From the NCBI RefSeq assembly GCF_021462225.1, contig NC_061804.1, positions 44,765,975 through 44,829,974 on the forward strand: DNA of 64,000 nt. The letters run 5' to 3'. The position numbers and the translations under genes were made by a program. The stretch is from Girardinichthys multiradiatus (Eukaryota > Chordata > Actinopteri > Cyprinodontiformes > Goodeidae). The stretch's first letter is position 1, and each line of letters opens with the position of its first letter. Below the pieces are notes generated by a model. The model saw only the letters and a program-made list of their open reading frames with translations. It made no database searches and was not told the DNA's origin. Below, one piece after another: positions 55,290-64,000 of this stretch.

Positions 55290-57760
55290 TAGGACAGTTT
55301 GGGCAGTGGGGGCTAAAGAAAAAAGGTGGATAAAGGAGTTTGGACTGGACCGACCAGACTTAAAAGTAAAGCAAAAGGCAAGTGACCGTGGACAGAGTTC
55401 TCTTCTATGTTGTGCCAAACACAGTTGGCTAGCTGGATGTGACGTTAGCAATGCTTTGCTGGCACTAAAGTGCTGGTACTGAAGTTTTGTGGACAAAAGA
55501 GGGTGTAAGAGACTTGAAACATCTCTGTGAAAATGGAATGAAAGTAGCAATAGCCATCTTGACAACAGCATGAAGCTAAAGATTTAGGCCAAAGTTAGCA
55601 CTGCTGACCAATTAGATAAGGGCTATAGAGTTGGTGTTAGAAGGCACGGCAAAGAGGTGACAAAAAACATTTACATACTGTCCAGAATAATAAACTGTGT
55701 GAAATTTAGTGGGGCCTTTGAGTTGGCTTTACGTGGCCATGATGAGAGTGAAAGCTTTGTTAATCCAGGGCTATTTCGTAAGTTGGTGTATTTTGTTTCC
55801 TCTCTGGGTTGAGCTCTGAAAGAGCATCTTGAACTCGGCATTGTTTTTGAGGGTACTTCTAAATCTGTAGAAAATAAACTTTTGGTCTGCATGTTGTCTA
55901 TAGCAAGAGAGCAAATAATCAAAGAAACTCAAAAAAGTATTTTCTTATCAATCCAGGCAGATGAGACAACAGACATTTCAACACAGTCCCAAGTTGTGCT
56001 TGTTCTACGGTACATTGATGACAAATGCAGAGTGCAGAAAAGATTTTTTGAGTTCATTCATGTGCAGTCAGCTACATCCAAGTCCATTGCTACTGCATTA
56101 AAAGAGCGTCTTGCTGCCATAATTCTTGACGATTAGAAAAGTAAGCTTATCTGCCAGGCGTATGATGGAGCCAGTGTTATGTGGAGTTCCACTGCAGTTG
56201 TTCAGAGGAAAATTAAAGATGTGTACCCAAATGCCCACTATATCCACCGCTATGCACATCAACTCAAACTGATCATGCAACAGGCCACCTCTCACATTTC
56301 CAAGGTGAGAATTCTTTTCTCTGATATGCGTGGATTCGCCAGCTATTTTTCCAGATCACCTAAGCACACAGCTGTTCTTGATAAAATGGTGGCCAATAGA
56401 CTTCCAACACCCAGCAATATCAGATGGAACCTTCACAGCCACGCCATCGACAGTATTTGAGCACAGAGACGATCTCACTCTGTTTTGTGAACATATGAGA
56501 CTCAGGAGACTTTATCCCTCTAACCATGAGAGAGGCAGGAGCCTTGGCCATGTTACTGGAACATCAGGACTTCCAAGTTCTTTCTGGAACTTTTTAACCA
56601 CATTGTGCCACATGTGGACCTTCTCTATGCTGAGCTCCAGAAAAAGAACATCAACTCAGTCCACATCAGAAGGAGCATCCAGCAGTTTGAATAGGACATA
56701 CAAAACATCAGGTAAAAAAGTATTCCTGTTAGCAATTTGATCATCACTGTTTCATTATTATATATTTTCCCTTTTTGATTATTAGGATTTCTCTTTATCC
56801 TTCACAGAAATCCTCTGCATTCCAATGGTGAGCAAAGCAGTGACTCTCTGCCAGCAGAGGCGTCGGGTACTCAGTCCAGAGAATCGTCAAAGTGTTGCAG
56901 AAGAGGTGAGTTTGTTGTAGAAGCAGTCATCTCAGTGTTTCATTGGAGGTTGTAATATTTGTTAGAGAAATTTCTTTTGAAATATCATTTTAAAAACAAT
57001 ATTCTTCATGTTGCAAATATGTGCCTACCCATCAACTAATCATAATTTTTAGGTTTTTTATTGTTATTTTTCATTACAATGAAAAGTATTGAAATATATT
57101 TTAAATCAAATCAGAATTGCAGCATTCATAACAGCAATATATTTATTTCCAAAATCATGCAGCAAGAAAAGGTAAAAGTGTCAGCAAAATTAAATTACAT
57201 ATTCATTTTTTGTCTATATATTTTGTATTCTTCTCTTTCACTGTAGGTCTGCAACACCATTCTGGGACACACTTCTCCTTCACAAACCTTCTTGTCTGTG
57301 CAACTTTGTTGCAAGGGGACACGTTTGAGGAACATTACAGGTCATTTACTGATGATGCACTGCAAAACACCTTGAAGCCCTACCCAATATTGAATGGAAG
57401 CAAGCTAAAGACAGAACTTGGTCACATCTACAGCAAAGGCGAGTTCAGAGCCTGTTGTGGTGCTGTGAACCTTTTCTAGTTGTTCATGGAGAACAATCTA
57501 GAGGATGTCTTTTCTGAAATGGTCAGTTTAGAGATCATCATTGCCACACCGATGACCACAGCAGAAGCTGAGAGGTGCTTCTCAACCTTGAAAAGGGTTT
57601 ATACTTTTCTCAGAAACACCATGACCCAGGAGAGGCTAAATGCATTGGCCATGCTCTCCATGGAAAAAAGACTAATTTGTGAAATGAGAGGTTTTAATCA
57701 GAAAGTAAATAAAAAATTTGCTGGTCTGATGAGAAGAGAGCAAAATTTATGTTCAAGTAG
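55290..57760 (+). pseudogene. hAT-superfamily transposase pseudogene with introns
   Basis: The order of blocks follows ZMYM/TTF-type hAT transposases. TTF-like zinc-finger region: KEFGLDRPDLKVKQKASDRG, then SWLAGCDVSNALLA. Core: ALKEHLELGIVFEGTSK, SIFLSIQADETTDISTQSQV (first acidic residues), [60 protein letters not shown] and LPTPSNIRWNLHSHAIDSI. C-terminal dimerisation region: TPMTTAEAERCFSTLKRVYT and RNTMTQERLNALAMLSMEKR. Two GT..AG gaps split it (about 56712-56806 and 56907-57246). Several stops (for example 56134-56136) and shifts disable it. Terminal repeats were not identified. Confidence 0.85.
56907..57246 (+). other. retained intron of the hAT transposase gene
   Basis: Coding reads VAEE up to GCAGAAGAG|GTGAGTTTG and resumes at TTTCACTGTAG|GTCTGCAAC as VCNTILGHT, keeping the phase. 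A good donor and a pyrimidine-rich acceptor support a spliceosomal intron inside the transposase gene. A second, shorter candidate lies at about 56712-56806 (GTAAAAAAG to CTTCACAG). Confidence 0.7.
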
Positions 57761-57879
57761 AGTTTATTGTTGTGTTGTAATCCCTGACCCCCAGTGCACC
57801 CCCGCAAAATTGCCTTTCACCTGGCACCACTATACCAGGCTGTTGATGGAGATCGGGCGCTCTGACACTGTATAGGTCT

Positions 57880-58598
57880 TCCGCTTGCAACTACAATCTG
57901 GATAACACTTGGCTGTCTGAAGATATAATTTATAACTATTTTAAAGTAGTTATACTCTAAACTATACTATACACTGAATGAAAACCAATTTTAATTTAGG
58001 AGAAGATGTATGTAACTCACAGGTGTTTAGTAAATAAAACCCACAAGATCAGTCTCTTAGGACAAATAACCACAAACATACGGCAGCTGCAGCAGTGTGT
58101 CTGCTCTTTTCAAACTTAAGATAGTGGAATCAACAGTCCTGAGAACTTGTGATAGTTTTAATCTGTATCTGATCTCTTAAAAAGGCATTGATGAGAGGCT
58201 TACTCTCTGCGATGTCTGAACTTCTTTAATTCAACATTTTCACCAAGGTTGGAAGGCTTTATCGATATATTTGAACGCAAACTCCATAAAACAATGTCAT
58301 GTTCAGCACCTGTGGCTGGTTTTAAATGTTATGTTTGAAAACAAAAATACACTGAATACACTATAAACTGGGAAATGACTGAAAAACAAATACTGGCAAT
58401 ATTCAACACGTACATATTGCTTAGCACTCACCCACTACAAAGGCCCACTTATAGGTAAAGGTTCATCCAAAAAGTCCTACCTGCCTACCAGGGCTGATTT
58501 CTGGGTAGATTTAAACCCTCTTTTGTCTGATATGGCCCTGGTTCCCACAGTGGAAAGGCATCTTTTGTGTGTCTTGTATATGTTTGTGTATTCATTAC
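57880..58598. other. intron sequence without recognised feature
   Basis: Between the hAT remnant and the amot donor at 58598. No repeat or frame recognised. Confidence 0.5.
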
Positions 58599-59613
58599 CT
58601 GAAAGAGCCATATTCAGGAGGAGGCTGATATCGAACAGTTGGAACCTCCCTGGAGTGGTCCCGTACTCTTGGCTCCTGATAAAAGGGGCTTCCAGATTCC
58701 GGATGACTGCCAAGAGGGCATATTCCTTTAAAAGGATAGTCTGGTGGTGGGCCGCGATGCAGTGGCTTGTAGTAGTCTCCAGGCTGCCCTAACGGGGGTA
58801 GCTGTGGGGAGAGTGGAGTGCTGCTTACAGGAGCATGGGCCTTTACACCACTGGTGGCCAATGAAAGCTGCATAAGTCGCTCACTGAGAGACCGGACATG
58901 TCCTTGCTTTAGATCTTTAAGTCCATCATCTTGGTGCACCCTCCCTGCACCACTGACACGCTGCAGTGTTGGGCGACCCTCGATGCGAACTTTGGTGTTG
59001 CTCAGTCCAGTGACATAAAAAGCGGCACCCAGCGAGGCAGGTAGTGAAGGCTGCTGAGACTGGCTGCTCTCTTGCTGCTGAGGAGGAGAACCATGGCCGC
59101 GGAAGTACTGTGACTGAACTTTGGCTTCCTCGTATGTTGGGAGATCTTCTAGGTTTAGGCACTGTCCTTGAGTGATCCCACCAACTCCACTGCCCCCTCC
59201 ACCAACTGCTTCTCCACAAGAGCCCACACATCCCCCACCTACACTGCCCCCACCATGCCCTCCAACTCGGATACCACCAACCTTCTCCAGGCCACTGTCT
59301 GTCTGAAGCTCCTGTCCCTGGGGCTCTTGTCTTGCAATGTGAGCACTTACTGAATGATCATCACAGGGGCTTACCTGTCCTTGTACTGAATAACCACCTC
59401 CTCCTCCAACTGCCGCTACCCCCACCCCACCTCCTCCAGACGGTTGCTGTTGTTGCAGCACATAGTTCCGATTCATCTGCTCCTGCAAGAGGCGCTGAAG
59501 GACTGTACTTCCACCACCCGCAACACTGCTATTGGATGTCTCTTCGGTTGCGGCCCTCATCTCCATCTCACGCTGGCAACGAACCTCGTGGAAGGAAAGA
59601 CTACGCCCCCTGT
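58599..59613 (-). CDS. amot: angiomotin first coding exon: N-terminal YAP-binding and regulatory region
   Basis: Acceptor CACTTATCTCAG at 59614, donor TTTCAG|GTAATG at 58598. The likely start is ATG 59566 or ATG 59560 (MRAATEE, closer to the human MRNSEEQ). The frame is open back to the acceptor, so a longer N-terminus is possible. From ATG 59566: [10 protein letters not shown] (21-30), Gly-rich segments (about 44-58 and 97-132) longer than in human, ARQEPQGQE (78-86), [16 protein letters not shown] (142-157), [18 protein letters not shown] (223-240), PPDY (274-277) and PPEY (316-319). In AMOT the three L/PPxY motifs bind WW domains of YAP and NEDD4-type ligases. HVRSLS is the LATS phosphorylation site that controls actin binding. 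All are kept here. Confidence 0.96.
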
Positions 59614-59919
59614 CTGAGATAAGTGAAAACGGAAAACTGTGTAAAAAAAAAAGGAAAGCAGAAGAGAGATAATTGGATGCAATGAATAGCTTTGGTAAAA
59701 AGAGGTGAATGTCAAATTAATGAATATAATTGAAAACATAATTTACTAAATTAATTATTTAAATTATCAGTAAACCCTTTCAAAAAATAACTACATTAAA
59801 AAAAACACTGAAAAATTCAATATTTTTGTCACTCATTTCAGAAAGTGAAACTCAGGTTCATACATAGAGTGAAATGTTCAAGCCTTTATTTCTTGTAATT
59901 TTTATGATTATGACTTACA

Positions 59920-60570
59920 GGGTCTCCAAAAATTAGAACATTACATAGGATCCATAAAAAAAGAATATTTAAATATAAATATCAAGCTTCTTAAAAGTAT
60001 GTTAATTTATATGCAGTCAGTACTTGGTTGGGTTTGGCTTTGCATAAACACAGTAACACAACGGTCATTGAACCAGCTTTTGGTAACCTTGGCAGTGAAG
60101 GTAGGTGCCAAATCCTTCTGGAAAATGAACTCAGCATCTTCTAAAATCCTGTCAGCATAATGAAGAATAAAGTGCTCAAAAATTTCCTAACATTTTCCTA
60201 ATAGGCTGTGTTGAGTGTGGACTTAAGAAAACAAAGCAGACCAACACCAGTAGATGACACCCCAAATCATCACTGACTGTGAAAACCTCACGCTGGACTT
60301 TAAAGCAATGTAGATTCTGTGCCTTTCCGCTCTTCCTCTAGACTGGGACCTTAATTTCCAAATAAATCTGTAAAAAGGACTTGGGACCACTGGTTTTACA
60401 GACCAGTTTATTTTCACTTTAGCCCAGGTGAGCCGATTCTGACGTTGCCTCTGGTCCAGGTGTGACTTGACACGAGAAATGCAGCATTTGTAGCCAATAT
60501 GTCGGATTTGTCTTTGCATAGTGGCTCTTGATGTTCTGATTACAGCTTTAGTTCTATCATTTTACAATAT
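59920..60570 (-). mobile_element. old Tc1-like transposase remnant
   Basis: The minus strand encodes MQRQIRHIGYKCCISRVKSH, LDQRQRQNRLTWAKVKINWS, then SSVRFSQSVMIWGVIYWCWS and, in other frames, YQEI/EHFIL and DLAPTFTAK-like blocks down to 59995. The order matches family 1 (VHRRVQEMGYRCRIPQVKP, QSVMVWGAVSAAGVGP), but the divergence is large. No complete ends are seen. Stretch 59614-59919 is plain intron. Confidence 0.7.
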
Positions 60571-60619
60571 TTTAATTTTTTGAGAAATACAATTATTTCT
60601 TTTCATTTTGACAATTAGA

Positions 60620-61390
60620 ACTAGCAGCTTGATAATGGGTAAAAAAGCTGTTCATAGTCAGGTTGGAGGAAAGGAAAAATAGTTGACAACCAAATGGGCT
60701 AACTACAGCCTTGAAAGAATGTTGAAGCATCGTGGAGCATGGACTGCAACAAGAGCAAGTGCTTCTAGAACCACCATACACAGATAAATCCAGGACACGG
60801 ACGTCAACTGCCACACGTCTTTTGTTAAGCCATTCCTGAAACCAGAGACATCAGAAGCATCTTGCCTGGGCTAAGGAGAAAAAGAATTGGACTGTTGCTC
60901 GGAGGTCCAAACTTTTCTTTTCAAATCAAAGTAAATTTCGCACATCAAGGTCCTAAAGTGTGTAGAAAGAGTAGAAAGGGATATAATCCAAGTTGTTTGA
61001 GTTTTACTGAGGTTTCCACAGTCAGTGGTGATCTGGAAAGCCATGCCATCTGCTGCTGTTGGTTCAACATATTTTCTCAAATCCTTAGTCAGTGCAGCCA
61101 TCTACCAGACATATTGTAGAGCACTTCATGGTTCCCTCTCCTGACAAGCTTCATAGAGATCCTGGTTTTATTTTCCAGCTACAGTTGGCACCTGCCCACA
61201 CTCCCAAATGTACCTACATCTACTTTAATGGCCATTGTCCTGCAAACTGGCCTGGCCTACACCCCTCAAATAATCTATGAAGCACTGTCTCTTCAAGGGG
61301 AATATGAGAGATGTCAAAGCCAAAAACACAGGCAAGCTAAATGTCCCTATTAAAGCAACCTGGACTTTTTAAACACATCAGTAGAACCAC
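60620..61390 (+). mobile_element. old Tc1-like transposase remnant, opposite orientation
   Basis: Plus-strand frames give SASRTTIHR-stop-IQDTDVNCH, then WAKEKKNWTVARRSKLFFSN-like sequence near 60870 and SVVIWKAMPSAAVGSTYFLK near 61030. QLAPAHTPK (second Asp block, Asp lost) follows near 61190, and LVLQTGLAYTPQIIYE-like sequence where the SPDLNPIE block belongs. It is head-to-head with the remnant at 59920-60570 and heavily decayed. Confidence 0.6.
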
Positions 61391-62289
61391 AGGTTGATCA
61401 CCTTCATTACAGAAACAAACATTTGAAATATATTACTTGTGTGGCAAGTTCACATTAATATAATTAGATATAAGTTACCTTTTCGACAATATTCCAATTT
61501 ATCAGGATATGGGACAATGATTTTGAAGACAAAGACATAAAAAAGACAGTGAAACAATGGTACCATCTGTTGCACCCCTGACCACAAATCCCCAAAAGAC
61601 CTGATGACATGATGGCTCAGTAGAACAAAAACAGATTTATAAAGTAAGGTGTACCACTTCAGTAGAACCCGGCACTCACAAATCAAGATTCTTTCACCAC
61701 AAACATCAGTTCAAATAATTCTTATTAAAAGCTAAGACTGTACTTCAGAAGGATCAGCTGATCCGAGAGAAAATACATCATAAAGGTTTGCACTACAAGT
61801 TTTGTGACTACCTGGGCTGAGCCAGCAGCTTGGGCAACTTAAAAACGTTTCCTGAAAAAGAAGTTGCCTTTCGGTTGTTAATGAAACAGAAACCGAAACC
61901 TTTTCTGCCAAATGTCATCAAGGTCAAATGTTTGATTTAGCTTTTAGTCACACAGCCTAGGCAACTTTTGTCATCAGAACATCTTTGTTAAAACCAAAAG
62001 AACAATTTAATTTCAATCTAGTAAAAAAATAAATACATATAACCGTTACTTGGTCAAAACCTGTTTACATATGCCACAGTGTTCTGTAGAGTAATTGTGT
62101 CCATACTCCAGAGTACTCCAGATGCTTTTAATATCGTAAGAGTAACCTTTAAAATATCAGTGTGTTTTTAATCAATATTATGTCTTACTTGGTAAATTAA
62201 ATTACTGAAAGAAATTTACCTTTCAATAATATTAAAATTTATTGTATATGTATATATACCAGTCATCAGTCATATTCTATACCACTTCT
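61391..62289. other. intron or upstream sequence without recognised feature
   Basis: AT-rich sequence upstream of the first amot coding exon seen. No 5' UTR exon of amot can be picked out with confidence. Confidence 0.45.
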
Positions 62290-62640
62290 TCCATAGTGAG
62301 TTGCAGGGAAGCTGGTGCCTATCTCCAGCAGTCTATGGGCGGGAGGAAAGGTACACCCTGGACAGGTCGCCAGTCCATCGCAGGGCAACACACAAACAAA
62401 CAAGCACACACTCATTCACACACCTAGGGGCAGTTTAGAGAGACCAATTAACCTAACAGGCATGTTTTTGGACTGTGGGAGGAAGCCGGAGTACCCAGAG
62501 AGAACCCATGCATGCATGGGGAAAACATGCAAACTCCATGCAGAAAGAGCCCCGGCAGAGAGTGGAACCCAGGACCTTCTTACTGCAGGTAAACAGTACT
62601 ACCAACTGCACCACCATGCAACCCATATATACCAGTGAAC
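62290..62640 (-). mobile_element. tRNA-type fish SINE, minus strand
   Basis: The complement reads a tRNA-like head (GTGGTGCAGTTGGTAGTACT; GGTCCTGGGTTCCAC as a weak B box), then GCATGGAGTTTGCATGTTTT, the TAATTGGTCTCTCTAAACTG block and GGCGACCTGTCCAGGGTG. It is the same family as 39108-39465, in the opposite orientation. Confidence 0.85.
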
Positions 62641-63260
62641 ACCAAAGCAATGCTGGGAGAAGCGATTATCAAACTACAAAGACCACAACGGTCAAATGTT
62701 TTTCTTTCATATAAAGGGGCATAAAAATGTATATACGTTGAGATATTTGCTCTGCCTTGTAGTAAGTTGTCCCATTTTTCTTCTTGGTTGAATTTTGCAG
62801 CTGTCAGTAATGAGAGGATTTTTGACTTTTGTTCTTGCATCATGACTTTCTATTTTAACTAACCTCAATAGGTTTATTTTCTTACAAGATGAAGTCATCA
62901 CACAAACAACTATTCTTGGATGTGGCAAATACAGAAAACAATCGTACTTTTTAGTGACAGCACTTTTATATTAACTTTTGTGTCATACTGGCATCTGCAT
63001 TTCCTGATACTGGGCTAGTGTTTAATGGAATTTAAATGTTTTAACCGACTATTTTATGGTTCACAATTTTGTTGACCAAATCATACCAAACCAAGTGATT
63101 TATCCAACTGCTGGATTATTCTTAGCTTTCTTTTAACAATTTATTTGTTATAAAGTATTTTTAATATGTAAAAAACAATAGTAGACATTTCTAAAAGACA
63201 TGAAAGTTTATTGTCAAAATACTGATGAGATACAATGATGCATGTTTGACCTCAGTGCTT
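62641..63260. other. sequence without recognised feature
   Basis: AT-rich; no frame, repeat or RNA gene recognised. Confidence 0.5.
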
Positions 63261-63389
63261 GGAAGCAAAAATAATATTTTATTATTTGCAGCAGCACAAA
63301 ACTCCTGCACACAGTTGTGATGCTGAGTCCAAAAAGATGTTTGAAGGTCGTATCTTGTCACTTCAAAGTTGGAAGCAGTTTGTTATACT

Positions 63390-63700
63390 GGGCCCATATT
63401 CACAAATAATCCTAAAACTAAAAGTAGCTTCTAGTGACGTCAGTGGCGTCAAAAATCTTATAATTTCTCTTATTCTATGATTTTTCTTTGAGTTTTACCT
63501 TGGTAAGATAAACGTTATTCACAAAGCAACTTATGCCTTAAGAAAGCTCCTAAAGTGAACAAATGTTAAGACTAGTGGGCAGGACTGGAGTGTCTTAAGC
63601 AGAGAAGATGGTGGAAAGATGGAGAGAAAGAAGAGGTATTTCCTGTACAATGAACAACAGTGAATTAATAAGACACTACCGGCATAATTGTTAACCAATC
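63390..63700 (+). mobile_element. possible PIF/Harbinger element 5' remnant
   Basis: The sequence CCCATATTCACAAATAATCC, then AAAGTAGCTTCTAGTGACGT resembles the ends of fish Harbinger elements. Downstream frames give MERKKRYFLYNEQQ and, shifted, MNNSELIRHYRHN, similar to the start of Harbinger transposases (ELIxRYRLxR). It breaks off near 63695. The call depends on recall of short motifs. From 63700 to the window end nothing is recognised. Confidence 0.3.
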
Positions 63701-64000
63701 ATTCACCCATAAACTGTCGATTAAATGAGCACATAAACATCTATAACAATCATACAATTATTAATATAGAGATAAGATGCCCCTAGGGGTAAATTAAATA
63801 GTTTCAGCTGCAGGATGGGTTAAAAATGCACCTCTAGTAAGGTAATATTAGGAAGGATAAATAAAATAAAATAGAAACAATAATAAAAACTAAACACTAT
63901 ATACACAGAAGGAAGATGTAAACGTGGTGAACAGGTATTTGCGGTATTGTACATGATAATGTGCCTATGCCTAAATGGTCATCAACACCCCCGTCTCCAG

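Overview
This window is animal DNA, almost certainly from a teleost fish. It carries spliced exons of a vertebrate gene, with canonical GT..AG introns, and the introns are packed with repeat types typical of ray-finned fish: Tc1-like transposons, L2- and L1-type LINEs, tRNA-derived SINEs, a hAT element and a Ty1/copia remnant. The species cannot be named from the sequence.

The only host gene recognised is angiomotin (amot), on the minus strand. Nine exons can be read, from the 5' side (58599-59613) to the 3' side (3256-3494): 58599-59613, 52705-53266, 39581-39725, 36005-36097, 34796-34941, 17705-17854, 14611-14807, 13009-13137 and 3256-3494. Their reading phases join without a break (876 codons plus one base). 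The product matches vertebrate Amot p130: the L/PPxY motifs and the HVRSLS site lie in the first coding exon, followed by a Gln-rich segment, the Amot coiled coil, and the start of the C-terminal tail. The last exon(s), with the PDZ-binding end, lie beyond the left edge. Any upstream 5' exon lies beyond the right edge.

Everything else is intronic and mostly mobile DNA. By region: 0-3 kb, Tc1-like elements. 3.7-11.2 kb, a nearly full-length but decayed L2-type LINE with an SGNH-esterase ORF1, split by a Tc1-like element whose 320-codon frame is open. 11.8-12.8 and 36.5-38.9 kb, two copies of a strand-asymmetric C/A-rich repeat. 15.6-17.6 kb, a LINE with a second Tc1 family nested in it. 18.8-24.4 kb, two L1-type LINEs of opposite orientation, the first split by an element carrying a 133-residue membrane-protein ORF. 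24.4-27.4 kb, a second copy of the L2-type LINE. 27.4-34.5 kb, decayed Tc1, LINE, dispersed repeat, Tc1 and Ty1/copia sequence. 35.4-35.9 kb, a solo LTR with a 5-bp target duplication. 40.9-45.4 kb, two Tc1-like elements and a dispersed repeat. 46.3-50.8 kb, a GC-rich LINE split by a long LTR-like insert. 51.2-52.3 kb, a SINE and a palindrome-rich repeat. 55.3-57.8 kb, a hAT transposase pseudogene that keeps its introns. 60-64 kb, old Tc1, SINE and possible Harbinger remnants.

The intact cellular function here is amot, a junctional scaffold and Hippo/YAP regulator. The mobile elements form a layered record of nested insertions. The most unusual items are the membrane-ORF retroelement at 18984-20610, which shares its 3' tail with the local L2 LINEs; two Tc1 sublineages that each share their own disabling lesion; and the two unclassified dispersed repeats.
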